Assembly: GCA_964291305.2 (NCBI GenBank)
Contig: OZ219783.1
Coordinates: 1,860,001 to 1,924,000, forward strand
From: VXNF01 sp964291305
GTDB lineage: Bacteria > Actinomycetota > Acidimicrobiia > Acidimicrobiales > CATQHL01
Length of the DNA: 64,000 bases
Reading direction: 5' to 3'
The notes under the pieces are model-generated. The model saw only the letters and a list, made by a program, of their open reading frames with translations. It did no database searches and was not told where the DNA came from. A program made the position numbers and the translations under genes. Each line of letters starts with the position of its first letter. Position 1 is the stretch's first letter. Below, piece after piece: positions 24,251 to 33,127 of this stretch.

Positions 24251-24275
24251 CACCAGCATTTCGGAGGAGGGGCCT

Positions 24276-25148
24276 ATGAAGTCACCACCGTTTGAGTATC
24301 ACCGGGCGGGCTCGGCCGCAGAGGCGGCAAGTTTGCTAGCCGAGCTAGGGTCCGAGGCCCGGATTCTGGCGGGGGGCCAGAGTTTGATCCCGCTGATGAA
24401 CCTGCGCTTGGCGGCACCCAGATTCTTGGTGGACATCACCCGGGCTGAGGACTTAGACCGCTGCGGTGCTAACGGGGCCGGGCTGAGTGTGGGTGCGGCG
24501 GCGCGACAGCGAGCGGTAGAGCTACATGCCGACACGCTGACGGTGGCGCCCTTGCTGGCCGATGCGATTGCCAATGCGGGTCAGGTGCCGGTGCGCCATC
24601 AAGGCACTGTGGTGGGCAGCATCGCTCACGCAGACCCCAGCGCCGAGATGCCTGCCGCCTTCAAAGCCCAAGGCGGCAAAGTCACGGTGCAGGGTGTCGG
24701 CGGGGCGAGAGAAATTGCTTCTGAGGACTTCTATGAGGGGTACTTCACGACAGCGCTGACCGAGGGTGAGTTGGTGACCGCCGTAACGGTGAATTCGTGG
24801 CCCGATGGCACAGGTCATAGCTTCATGGAGTTCAGCATGACGGCAGAGAGTTGGCCCATCGCGCTGGCGGCGGTGCTAGTTCACACTGAGGCTGAAGTGA
24901 TCGACAAGGCGTCGGTTGTGTTGGGTGGGGTGGCCGAGGTGCCGCTGCGCCGCCCCGAGGCCGAAGCCATTCTGGTGGGGTCCGCCCCGGGCGCAGAGAT
25001 TTTCGCTGAAGCGGCTGAAGCGGCGGCCGCCGGGATAGAGCCTTTGTCGGATTCGTTTGGCTCGGGCGCTTACCGCAAGAAGCTGGCACGGGTGTTGACC
25101 CGGCGGGCGCTAGCGGCGGCTTCTGAGCGTGCTGGAGGTGAGGCATGA
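24276..25148 (+). CDS. coxM: Molybdenum hydroxylase FAD-binding subunit (CoxM/XdhB-type)
   Basis: This 290-residue protein has both FAD-binding blocks of the family, AGGQSL (about 32-37) and TVVGSIAHADPSAE (about 111-124), and the CO_deh_flav_C region at the C-terminus. It passes electrons from the iron-sulfur subunit to FAD. The RBS GGAGGAGG lies 7 nt before the ATG. It overlaps coxS by 4 nt in the typical M-S-L order. The gene symbol follows the family name; the enzyme is probably not a CO dehydrogenase (see the large subunit). Confidence 0.87.
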   Translation: MKSPPFEYHRAGSAAEAASLLAELGSEARILAGGQSLIPLMNLRLAAPRFLVDITRAEDLDRCGANGAGLSVGAAARQRAVELHADTLTVAPLLADAIANAGQVPVRHQGTVVGSIAHADPSAEMPAAFKAQGGKVTVQGVGGAREIASEDFYEGYFTTALTEGELVTAVTVNSWPDGTGHSFMEFSMTAESWPIALAAVLVHTEAEVIDKASVVLGGVAEVPLRRPEAEAILVGSAPGAEIFAEAAEAAAAGIEPLSDSFGSGAYRKKLARVLTRRALAAASERAGGEA

Positions 25149-25645
25149 ACAGCCACGACATTTCTATGGTTGTGAACGGTGAGACAGCAAACGGCACCGT
25201 GGAGTCGCGCCGATCATTAGCAGACTTCCTACGGCGCGATCTGGGACTGGTAGGCACCCATTTCGGCTGCGAACAAGGAGCTTGCGGTGCCTGCACGGTG
25301 CTGGTGGACGGCCGCAGCGTTCGCTCTTGCATCATGTTTGCGGTGCAAGCCGACGGTGCCGACATCCAGACCGTGGAGAGCCTGGCCCCCGGTGAGAAGT
25401 TCCATCCGCTGCAAGCAGCTTTCCGGCGCCATCAGGGTCTGCAGTGCGGGTTCTGCACGCCCGGGATGCTGCTGCGCAGCCTGGAGTTGATCAACGACAA
25501 CCCCAATCTCACCGCTGAAGAGGCCCGCGAGGGCATCTCTAGCAACATGTGCCGCTGCACCGGCTACCAGTACATCGTCGACGCGGTGCTCGACGCCGCC
25601 GCTGAAATGCGCGGCGAGAGCATCGGTGGCACGGAGGAGGATTGA
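25145..25645 (+). CDS. coxS: Molybdenum hydroxylase [2Fe-2S] subunit (CoxS-type)
   Basis: This 166-residue protein has a plant-type [2Fe-2S] site with Cys42, Cys47, Cys50 and Cys62 and a second helical cluster site with Cys101, Cys104, Cys136 and Cys138 (CGFCTPG and CRCTGY). All eight ligands are present and the length is normal. It carries electrons from the molybdenum centre to the FAD subunit. It overlaps coxM by 4 nt and is followed directly by coxL. Confidence 0.92.
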   Translation: MNSHDISMVVNGETANGTVESRRSLADFLRRDLGLVGTHFGCEQGACGACTVLVDGRSVRSCIMFAVQADGADIQTVESLAPGEKFHPLQAAFRRHQGLQCGFCTPGMLLRSLELINDNPNLTAEEAREGISSNMCRCTGYQYIVDAVLDAAAEMRGESIGGTEED

Positions 25646-25646
25646 A

Positions 25647-28064
25647 ATGACCGTTCCTGAGGTTCGCCAACACCCCGAGAGTTTGGAGTGGGTGGGCAAG
25701 TCGATCCCCCGAGTCGAGGACCCAAAGTTCTTGCGAGGCCGGGGCAACTACATCGACGACTACGAGGTGCCGAACATGCTGGAGGTGGCCGTGGCACGCA
25801 GCACCATGGCGCATGCCCGCATCGTAAGCATCGACACTTCCGCCGCCGAAGCCCTGCCGGGCGTAGTAGCCATCGTGACCGGCGAAAACGTCAAGGATTA
25901 CGTCAACCCCATGCCGGACTTCGGGCCTTCGCCAGATAAGCACACCTGGTATTGCTTGGCGGTAGACAAGGTCCGCTACATGGGCGAAGGCGTCGCCGCT
26001 ATCGCCGCTACGTCGCGCGCCATTGCCGAGGACGCCGCCGAGCTGATCGAGGTGGAGTACGAGCCACTCGAGCCGATCATCGACACGCTTGCCGCGCTCG
26101 AAGACGACGCGCCTCTGGTGCATGAGGCGTTGGGCTCCAACATACCGTTCCACCGCGCCTTCACCTTCGGCGATGTGGAAGGTGATTTCGCCGCCGCTGA
26201 CGTAGTTGTGCGGGACACGCTGTACTGGGGGCGCTCGGGGGGCCAGCCGCTAGAAACCGTAGGGGCGGTGGCCTCCTACGACGGCGCAACGGGTATGATG
26301 ACCATCCACGTTAATTCCATGACTTTCAGCCACTTTCTTTTCCTAGTGGCCGAGACCTTACGAGTGCCCAGCAACAAGCTAGATGTGCATCCTCACCCCG
26401 CAGGCGGCAGCTTCGGGGCCAAGTTCTGGGAGGTGAAGACGGGGATCATTGCCGGGATGATGTCCCGGGTTACCGGCCGTCCGGTGAAGTTCATGCAGGA
26501 TCGCCTAGACAACATTGCCAACGGCGACCACCACGGCTCGGATCGCTACTACGAGATGGAACTGGCTGCAAAGTCCGACGGCACGATGCTCAGCGTGCGC
26601 TACAAGGTGGTTGACAACTACGGCGCCTACATCCAGTTCGGCGTGGGCCAGCATGGCAACTCTCTTGCCCAAGCCATTGGGCCATATGCCATGAACAGCG
26701 TCGGCTACGACCTCACAGCCGTGCTGACGAACAAGTGCCAGCAGGGTGCCTACCGGGGCTTCGGCTCCGAGGTGGGCAACTGGATCCTGGAACGCATGGT
26801 GGATCTCTTAGCTGCCGAGCTAGAGATGGACCCGGTGGACCTCCGCCGCATGAACTTCATCCAGCCCGACCAGTTCCCCTATTTCATCCCTACCGGCAAC
26901 TGCTACGACAGCGGCGACTACGAGGCCGTCTTGAACAAGACGATGGAACTCTCGGACTACAAGGGTTGGCGCAAGCGCCAGGCCGAGATGCGCGCTGAGG
27001 GCCGCCACATCGGCATCGGCGTATGCACCTGCCAGGAGCGCAGCGTTTTCAGCGCTACTGAGTTGTGGTTCTGGTTCGACGAACCCGTAGCGGCGCCAGT
27101 CACCAGCGCTCCCGAGAGCGTCACCCTGCGAGTCGACGCCATGGGCGCGGTCACCGCAACGCTGTACTCCAACGCCTCCTGGGGGAACAGTCCCGAAACC
27201 ATGGTGGCGCAGTTCGTCGGCGAGGAGTTGGGCGTAGACCCGGCGGAGGTGACGGTGGTCTACGGCAGCTCCGGCCAGGGTTTGCCGGCTACGGGACCAG
27301 GCGGCAGCCGATTTACCATCATGGTGAGCGGGGCCGTGGAGGTAGCCGCCCAGCGCATCCGCGCCAAGGCCGCCAAGATCGCCGCCCACCTGCTGGAAGC
27401 CAACGAGGACGACCTGGTGTGGGAGAACGGCGGCTTCGCCGTGCGCGGCAGCCCAGACCAGCGCAAGGAGTTGGCCGAAATCAGCCTGCATGCGCACATG
27501 TTCAAACACTCGCTGCCCGAAGAGATCGAAACCGGCCTCGAAGCCAGCCATGTCCAAGACCATCCCTACACCACAATGCCTAACCCTGAGCGCACCGACC
27601 TAGGCGTCTTCTACCCCTTCGTCGGCCACGCCAGCCACGTAGTAGTAGTGGAGGTTGACCCCGAGACCGGCCGCGTGGAGTTCCTGGACTACACCGCCGT
27701 GCACGACTGCGGCACCGTAGTGAATCCGCGCTCGGTCGGCGGTCAGGTCATCGGGGGCACTGTCCAAGGTCTTGGCACCACCCTGTATGAGGAGTTTCTC
27801 TACGACGCCGACGGAGTGCTACGCACGCCCTCCTTCGCCGAGTACCTCATCCCCTCCGCCCTGGACTCCCCCACCCTTCGAGTCGGCCACAACGAGACGC
27901 CATCGCCTTACACGCCCTACGGCATCAAAGGCGGCGGCGAAGCCGGACGCATGATGGCTCCTTCGGCCATCTGTGCCGCTATCGACGACGCATTGGGCAT
28001 TCGCATCCGCCGGCTGCCCGCAACCCCCGAACGCATCGTCGAGATGGTCGACGCTACGGACTGA
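25647..28064 (+). CDS. coxL: Molybdenum hydroxylase large subunit, form II / xanthine-dehydrogenase-like
   Basis: This 805-residue protein binds the molybdopterin cytosine dinucleotide cofactor (SGGQPLETVG, GSFGAKFWE, and GGQVIGGTVQGLG blocks) and has the conserved active-site Glu765 in GIKGGGEAG. The active-site loop reads AYRGFG at about 368-373. True form I CO dehydrogenases have AYXCSFR with a Cys that bridges copper, so this is a form II-like hydroxylase of unknown substrate, perhaps an aldehyde, purine or N-heterocycle. The ATG at 25647 follows GGAGGAGG by 6 nt; an upstream GTG at 25626 lies inside the RBS and coxS end and is rejected. Confidence 0.87.
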   Translation: MTVPEVRQHPESLEWVGKSIPRVEDPKFLRGRGNYIDDYEVPNMLEVAVARSTMAHARIVSIDTSAAEALPGVVAIVTGENVKDYVNPMPDFGPSPDKHTWYCLAVDKVRYMGEGVAAIAATSRAIAEDAAELIEVEYEPLEPIIDTLAALEDDAPLVHEALGSNIPFHRAFTFGDVEGDFAAADVVVRDTLYWGRSGGQPLETVGAVASYDGATGMMTIHVNSMTFSHFLFLVAETLRVPSNKLDVHPHPAGGSFGAKFWEVKTGIIAGMMSRVTGRPVKFMQDRLDNIANGDHHGSDRYYEMELAAKSDGTMLSVRYKVVDNYGAYIQFGVGQHGNSLAQAIGPYAMNSVGYDLTAVLTNKCQQGAYRGFGSEVGNWILERMVDLLAAELEMDPVDLRRMNFIQPDQFPYFIPTGNCYDSGDYEAVLNKTMELSDYKGWRKRQAEMRAEGRHIGIGVCTCQERSVFSATELWFWFDEPVAAPVTSAPESVTLRVDAMGAVTATLYSNASWGNSPETMVAQFVGEELGVDPAEVTVVYGSSGQGLPATGPGGSRFTIMVSGAVEVAAQRIRAKAAKIAAHLLEANEDDLVWENGGFAVRGSPDQRKELAEISLHAHMFKHSLPEEIETGLEASHVQDHPYTTMPNPERTDLGVFYPFVGHASHVVVVEVDPETGRVEFLDYTAVHDCGTVVNPRSVGGQVIGGTVQGLGTTLYEEFLYDADGVLRTPSFAEYLIPSALDSPTLRVGHNETPSPYTPYGIKGGGEAGRMMAPSAICAAIDDALGIRIRRLPATPERIVEMVDATD

Positions 28065-28133
28065 AACCGCAGCGGCTGATCGGGTAACCCCATAGACGAC
28101 CCCGGCCCCGACACCACCTCTTCCGGCAACTGG

Positions 28134-28478
28134 GTGGCGGTCGCCTCGGCGGACGCGGTAACAGCAGGCGAGGTGGTAGAAGCGACCCTTGAGGGAGTCG
28201 AAGTGGTGGTGTGGCGAACTACCGGCGGTGTCCCTTGCGTTATGGAAGCGCGCTGTCCGCACCAGTGGTCTCACCTCGGCGCCGCCGGGGCGGTAGCCGG
28301 CGAGGAAATCGTCTGCTTGACACATTTTTGGATCTTCGGCACCGATGGCCGGGGTTGGAAGGAGAGTTTCGACGGACGTCGCAACCGCAAGAGTGACATC
28401 CAGGTCTATCCCTGCCGGGAGGAAGCCGGCAAGATCTGGGCTCGGCTTGCGGAGCCGGGAACTCCCGACAGCCCGTGA
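28134..28478 (+). CDS. Rieske-type [2Fe-2S] ferredoxin
   Basis: This 114-residue protein has the Rieske motif C-P-H near residues 41-43 and C-L-T-H about 17-20 residues later, so all four cluster ligands are present. It starts at GTG 28134; the upstream frame is open to 28080 but has no usable start. Small Rieske ferredoxins usually feed electrons to oxygenases. Here the neighbours are the coxMSL hydroxylase (70 nt upstream) and a TauE-type permease (4-nt overlap), so it may serve as an electron carrier for the hydroxylase or an unlinked oxygenase. Confidence 0.82.
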   Translation: MAVASADAVTAGEVVEATLEGVEVVVWRTTGGVPCVMEARCPHQWSHLGAAGAVAGEEIVCLTHFWIFGTDGRGWKESFDGRRNRKSDIQVYPCREEAGKIWARLAEPGTPDSP

Positions 28479-29191
28479 GTGCCGGCGAGATCGTCCTGGC
28501 CATCGCCGCGGTGGCGGGCGGTGCCATCGTGCAGGGCTCGGTCGGTGTGGGGTTGTCATTGGTGGCCGCCCCGGCACTGGTGACCATCGATCCAACGTTC
28601 ATCCCTGGACCGCTGCTGATCGTCGGCCAGATCGTCGGGATCCGGCACATTATTGTGGAGGGCAAGCACATCGACTGGCGGGCCATTCGGCATGCACTCT
28701 GGGGGCTGCCGCTGGGGATAGCGGGCGGGCTGGCGGTGGTGGAGTTGGTGCCCGTGGGGATCTTAGCCATCCTGGTTGGGGCGCTAACTGCCGTATCGGC
28801 TTTGGTGCTGCTAGCCGGGTTCCGCCTGCGGCAAACCCGCCGCAGCGAAATCGCCGGCGGTCTGACCTGCAGCTTCGGGGGCATGGCTGCCTCGCTGCCC
28901 GGCGCGCCGCTGGGGATCTGCTTCAGCGAGATGCGCCCAACGGTGCTGCGTTCCACCTCGTCGCTGTACATCGGCATCGTTGGCGTCGTGGGCATCGGAC
29001 TGTTAGCGGCGCGGGGCCGTTTCGGCCTGCACGAGCTGACGCTGGTGGGCTACATGGTCCCGGGGATGTTCATCGGACTCGCCATCTCGCGGTTGGTGCG
29101 GCCGATGCTGGACCGCTCTTGGTTTCGCCCAGCCGTGCTGAGCGTCGCCCTAGCCGGCGGTTTGTCCCTCTTGATCAGCCAGTTGGTCTGA
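28475..29191 (+). CDS. TauE/SafE-family membrane permease
   Basis: This 238-residue protein has about seven or eight hydrophobic segments and the family's N-terminal pattern AGGAIVQGSVGVGLSLVAAP. Members are thought to export sulfite, sulfonates or organic acids. The start is GTG 28475 in a GTGA overlap with the Rieske gene, which implies joint expression with the cox-like cluster. It may move a substrate or product of the hydroxylase. It ends at the stop of the convergent FAH gene with no gap. Confidence 0.82.
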   Translation: MSAGEIVLAIAAVAGGAIVQGSVGVGLSLVAAPALVTIDPTFIPGPLLIVGQIVGIRHIIVEGKHIDWRAIRHALWGLPLGIAGGLAVVELVPVGILAILVGALTAVSALVLLAGFRLRQTRRSEIAGGLTCSFGGMAASLPGAPLGICFSEMRPTVLRSTSSLYIGIVGVVGIGLLAARGRFGLHELTLVGYMVPGMFIGLAISRLVRPMLDRSWFRPAVLSVALAGGLSLLISQLV

Positions 29192-30103
29192 TCAAACTCC
29201 GTACGGTGCCAGTGGGTCGGCGTGACGGCGGTGCAGCCACGGCTTAATGTCGTCGGTGGAGGTAACCACATTGCGCATGCTGCCAATGCCGTCGATGGCG
29301 ATTTCGACCACATCGCCGACCTCGCTGGGGCAGTCCAGCGGCGGTACCAGACAGGTGCCGGTGGAGAGCACCACCCCGTCGGGGAACGCCGTGGCGCAAA
29401 ACAGGCAGCCCACCAAATCTTCGAGCGTGCGCGCCAGCTCGGAAGTTGAGGTAGTTCCGCGGAACAACACGTTAGAACCGCGGCTGAGCCGCAGCCGGAT
29501 CGTCAGGTCGTAGGCGTCGGGCACCTCCCAAGCAGGGCGCATGGTGGGAGCTAGAACGCAAGAGGCGGCGAAAATCTTGGCCTGCGGGATGTATAGCGGG
29601 TTTTCGCCCTCGATGGCGCGAGCACACATGTCGTTACACACGCCGTAGGCCACGATCTCGCCTTCTACGTTGAGCATCAGCGCCAACTCCGGCTCGGGCG
29701 TGTCGTTGGCGGAGTCTGGGCGGCGTCCTACTGGCTCGCCGTCGGTCACGACCTCGTGGGCTGCGCATTTCAGGAAGAGTTCCGGGCGCTCGGCGTTGTA
29801 CACCCTTAGGTAGACATCCTCGTCGCCGCTCTCTTCGATCCGCGCTTCCTGCGACACGCGGTAGGTCACCCCGGCACCCCAGACCGGAGTGTCCCCGTCG
29901 ATGGGGCTCAGCAGACGCGGAATCCCCTCGACGGGTGGGTTGCCAAGCGCGGCTTCGACCTGCTGGCGAATCTCTTCAAGCGGGTAGTGCAGCAGCGTGG
30001 CCAGAGTTCCCACGCTCTGAATCGGATGAACTCCCTCATCATCTAGCACGCCGGGGCGAGCCAACCCCGCAGCGGTATCCACGAACCTAACGATCGATGT
30101 CAT
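29192..30103 (-). CDS. Fumarylacetoacetate hydrolase-family protein (AraD1-like)
   Basis: This protein of about 303 residues has an FAH-type metal-binding core. The block VTYRVSQEARIEESGDEDVY and the segment RVYNAERPELFLKCA resemble the AraD1 branch (2-keto-3-deoxy-L-arabinonate dehydratase-like). I place the start at ATG 30103 (MTSIVRF) because GGGGGAGG lies 9 nt upstream; an ATG at 30112 directly abuts that site. Family members cleave C-C bonds or dehydrate keto acids. It follows mscR on the same strand with a 39-nt gap. The substrate is unknown. Confidence 0.78.
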   Translation of the reverse strand: MTSIVRFVDTAAGLARPGVLDDEGVHPIQSVGTLATLLHYPLEEIRQQVEAALGNPPVEGIPRLLSPIDGDTPVWGAGVTYRVSQEARIEESGDEDVYLRVYNAERPELFLKCAAHEVVTDGEPVGRRPDSANDTPEPELALMLNVEGEIVAYGVCNDMCARAIEGENPLYIPQAKIFAASCVLAPTMRPAWEVPDAYDLTIRLRLSRGSNVLFRGTTSTSELARTLEDLVGCLFCATAFPDGVVLSTGTCLVPPLDCPSEVGDVVEIAIDGIGSMRNVVTSTDDIKPWLHRRHADPLAPYGV

Positions 30104-30142
30104 GCCAATCATCCTCCCCCTTGAGCGATCACCGTGCAGGCC

Positions 30143-31231
30143 TCAGTTCATGACCACGACAGACCGCAGTACCTCGCCGCGCTCCATCTTGTGGAATGCC
30201 TCTTCCACCTCGTCGAGCGCGATGGTCTCGCTTACGAAACCGTCCAAGTTCAGCCGACCCTGCAAGTACAGCTCTATGAGCATGGGGAAGTCGCGGCTCG
30301 GGAGGCAGTCCCCATACCAGGAGGACTTCAGCGCACCGCCGCGGCCGAATAGCTCGATGAATGGCAACTCGATGGTGGCGGTGGGGTTCGGCACGCCCAC
30401 CAGCACCACAGTGCCAGCCAGGTCGCGCGCCTCGAAGCACTGCCTATACGTCTCCGGCAGGCCGATGGCCTCGATGGCCACGTCCACGCCGTGGCCGCCG
30501 GTGATCTCCTTGATGCGCGCCACGGCGTCGGTCTCGCGGCTGTTGACGGTGTGGGTAGCCCCGAACTGCCCCGCCAATTCCAGCTTGCGGTCGTCAATAT
30601 CCACGGCGATGATCGTCGAGGCGCCGGCCAGTCGGGCACCCTCGATGGCGGCGTCGCCCACGCCGCCGCAGCCGAACACGGCCACCGAGTCACCGCGGCC
30701 CACGTCGCCGGTGTTCATCGCAGCACCAAGCCCGGCCATGACCCCGCAGCCCAGCAGGCCAGCCGCCGCGGCGCTGGCCTCCGGCGAGACCTTCGTGGCC
30801 TGACCCGCCGCTACTAGGGTCTTCTCCACGAACGCCCCAATGCCCAGCGCCGGCGACAGGGGGGTGCCGTCGGTCAGGCTCATTTGTTGTTGGGCGTTGT
30901 GGGTGGCGAAACAATACTGAGGGCGGCCCCGAGCACAAGAACGGCACTGGCCGCAAACCGCTCGCCAGTTGAGGATCACGAAGTCGCCGGGGGAAACCTC
31001 ATCGACGTCCGGACCAACGGCCTCGACGACTCCGGCCGCCTCGTGGCCCAACAGGAACGGAAAGTCATCGTTGATGGCACCTTCGCGGTAATGCAAGTCG
31101 GTGTGGCAGACCCCGCAAGCTTGGATCTCTACCAGAGCCTCTCCCGGACCTGGATCGGGAACCAGCACGGTTTGAAGCTCAACCGGCGCTCCCTTCGACC
31201 GGGCAATGACACCACGCACGCTCTGAACCAT
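30143..31231 (-). CDS. mscR: S-(hydroxymethyl)mycothiol dehydrogenase
   Basis: This 362-residue zinc alcohol dehydrogenase matches mycobacterial MscR/AdhE2 closely along its length, including VRGVIARSKGAPVEL, ACGVCHTDLHYREGAIND, FPFLLGHEAAGVVEAVGP, ILNWRAVCGQCRSCARG and GGALKSSWYGDCLP. Catalytic zinc ligands (Cys in CGVCH, His in GHEA) and the four-Cys structural site are present, and GCGGVGDAA binds NAD. It oxidises the mycothiol-formaldehyde adduct in formaldehyde detoxification. The homology implies that the host makes mycothiol, which is restricted to actinobacteria. Confidence 0.9.
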   Translation of the reverse strand: MVQSVRGVIARSKGAPVELQTVLVPDPGPGEALVEIQACGVCHTDLHYREGAINDDFPFLLGHEAAGVVEAVGPDVDEVSPGDFVILNWRAVCGQCRSCARGRPQYCFATHNAQQQMSLTDGTPLSPALGIGAFVEKTLVAAGQATKVSPEASAAAAGLLGCGVMAGLGAAMNTGDVGRGDSVAVFGCGGVGDAAIEGARLAGASTIIAVDIDDRKLELAGQFGATHTVNSRETDAVARIKEITGGHGVDVAIEAIGLPETYRQCFEARDLAGTVVLVGVPNPTATIELPFIELFGRGGALKSSWYGDCLPSRDFPMLIELYLQGRLNLDGFVSETIALDEVEEAFHKMERGEVLRSVVVMN

Positions 31232-31336
31232 TGGGGGCCTCCCTTAGCGACTCCTGGTCAACCACCGCCAGATTAGTCCTACGGTAAGACTGGGGCAGAA
31301 CGACCCGTAACAATGCCGCCGAACGTCGCCGCCTGC

Positions 31337-32230
31337 TCAGACGTCGAGGAAGCGACCTACCGCGAAGAGCGAGCCTAGAACCCCCACCGCCGCCCCAATG
31401 CCGGTAACCAGCAGCGAGGTGTTCCACACGACGGCGCTGTCCACCACCAAAGACCGCAGCAGCTCTAGGTAGTCGTCCTGCACGAAACCCGCCATGAGGT
31501 TGTTCATCAAGAACAACATCGGGATCGCCAGCGCCCCGCCAATGAGACCTTGGACTGTGCCCTCCACCATGAAGGGCAGCCGCACATACCAGTTGGTAGC
31601 TCCCACCAGCTTCATCACCTCGATGTCCTGGCGTCGGGCAAAGATGGCGGTGCGGATGGTGTTAGCAATCAGCATCAGCGCCGCTAGCAGCACCACGATG
31701 GCAATGACCAGCACGAACACGCTTACCTTCTGGCTGTTCTGCTGCAAGGTGCGGATCACCTCTACCGGCAGCGTCACCTGCCGCACTCCGGGACGGGCGT
31801 CGAATTGGGCCGCTAGGGCCTCGATTACGTCCGCGTCGCCGACTGTGGGTTTCACCCGGTAGGAGGGTGGCAGGATCTCCGGGGTGACGTTCTCAACGAG
31901 TTCGGGACGGTCAGAGAACTCAGTAATGAACTCGTTATAGGCGCCAAGTTGGTCGACGAAGTCGTAACCCCCGATCTCGGGGTTTTCGTCGAGGGCAGTC
32001 CTAATGGCAGCGTGCTGGGATTCTGTGGCGTCGGCGTTCATGAACACAATGAACTCGATGCCTCCCTGCCAGCGCCCGGTGGCCTGCTCCACTCCCTGAC
32101 GGATCAGCAATGACGAACCGAACAGGGTCAGCGACACCCAGACGGCCACGATCGTGGCCGCGAACAGCGTGACGTTCCAGCGCAGGTTGCCCCGCGTCTC
32201 GCGAAAGACGTAGCCAAGAGAGAGTGCCAC
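31337..32230 (-). CDS. ftsX: Cell division protein FtsX
   Basis: This 297-residue protein has one N-terminal span (ATIVAVWVSLTLFGSSLLI), an extracytoplasmic domain of about 110 residues, then three C-terminal spans, as in FtsX. With FtsE it forms an ABC-type complex that activates peptidoglycan hydrolases at the division site. It starts at GTG 32230, 8 nt after ftsE. No smpB gene follows, although prfB-ftsE-ftsX-smpB is a common actinobacterial order. Confidence 0.9.
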   Translation of the reverse strand: MALSLGYVFRETRGNLRWNVTLFAATIVAVWVSLTLFGSSLLIRQGVEQATGRWQGGIEFIVFMNADATESQHAAIRTALDENPEIGGYDFVDQLGAYNEFITEFSDRPELVENVTPEILPPSYRVKPTVGDADVIEALAAQFDARPGVRQVTLPVEVIRTLQQNSQKVSVFVLVIAIVVLLAALMLIANTIRTAIFARRQDIEVMKLVGATNWYVRLPFMVEGTVQGLIGGALAIPMLFLMNNLMAGFVQDDYLELLRSLVVDSAVVWNTSLLVTGIGAAVGVLGSLFAVGRFLDV

Positions 32231-32238
32231 GACGTGCT

Positions 32239-32916
32239 TTAGGAGTAGCGGCCCTGGGCCTCGTCGGCGGTGAGCCGGCCTCTGTCCAACCGCAGCACCC
32301 GGCAGCGGGCCTTGTTCACAATGTGCTGATCGTGGGTAGCCATCACCACAGTGGTGCCCCGCTTGTTGATCTCGGCCAGCAGCCGCATGATCCCGTTAGA
32401 GGTGTCACCGTCGAGGTTTCCTGTCGGCTCGTCGGCTAGCAGGATCGGCGGTCGGTTGACGAAGGCTCTGGCGATGGAAACACGCTGCTGCTCGCCGCCG
32501 GAGAGTTCGTGCGGGTAGCTGTAGGTCTTCTTGGAGAGCCCCACCAATTCCAGCAGCGACGGCACCTGGGTGCGGACCTGCTGGCGGCTGCGACCAGTCA
32601 CCTCAAGGGCAAAGGCCACGTTCTCGTACACGGTCCGGTTGGGCAGCAGCTTGAAGTCCTGGAAGATGCAACCCACCAACCGGCGCAGCTTAGGCACGCT
32701 GGAGCGGGGCAGGGCGCCGACCTCCTTGCCCGCGATCCAGACTGAGCCTTGGTCGGCGGTCTCCTGGCGGTTCAGCAACTTCAAGAAGGTGGACTTACCA
32801 GACCCAGACGGCCCTACCAGGAAGACGAACTCGCCCTTGGCGATCTTGCAGGACACGCTGTAAAGCGCTAGCACCTCGCCCTTGTAGATCTTGATGACCT
32901 GATCTAACTCGATCAT
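32239..32916 (-). CDS. ftsE: Cell division ATP-binding protein FtsE
   Basis: This 225-residue ABC ATPase has Walker A GPSGSGKST (about 35-43), signature LSGGEQQRVSIARAF (about 139-153), Walker B ILLADEPTGNLD (about 157-168) and the H-loop in MATHD. The first residues, MIELDQVIKIYKG, fit FtsE. It works with FtsX at the divisome. The gene diverges from proV, with 211 nt between them. Confidence 0.92.
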   Translation of the reverse strand: MIELDQVIKIYKGEVLALYSVSCKIAKGEFVFLVGPSGSGKSTFLKLLNRQETADQGSVWIAGKEVGALPRSSVPKLRRLVGCIFQDFKLLPNRTVYENVAFALEVTGRSRQQVRTQVPSLLELVGLSKKTYSYPHELSGGEQQRVSIARAFVNRPPILLADEPTGNLDGDTSNGIMRLLAEINKRGTTVVMATHDQHIVNKARCRVLRLDRGRLTADEAQGRYS

Positions 32917-33119
32917 AAGACACCGGCCTGCTGCACTCCGTCCACCGATCTCCGCTCTCTGCGGTGCTGCATCGCCGGAGATTTACCGGCCAAGTTACGC
33001 TACCACCGCGCCCCTAAAGGTCCGCGCCACCCAGCGTGGGCAGCCAGGGTACGAGCAGAGTTATTACCGGGTAGGTGCCTGGCTCCGGGGCCGCCCTGCA
33101 CCCGCACCCGAGTCTTGCC

Positions 33120-33125
33120 TATACT
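33120..33125 (+). promoter_or_regulatory. -10-like box TATACT abutting the proV start
   Basis: TATACT (33120-33125) is a close match to the actinobacterial -10 consensus and lies only 2 nt before the listed ATG at 33128. Transcription would then start near 33132-33134, where a GTG (33134) would give a leaderless start for proV. The -35 region is weak (TGCACC at a 17-nt spacing). Confidence 0.4.
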
Positions 33126-33127
33126 AA

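Noticed and set aside
25647..28064. Form I aerobic CO dehydrogenase
   Set aside because: The active-site loop is AYRGFG and lacks the Cys that holds copper in form I enzymes.
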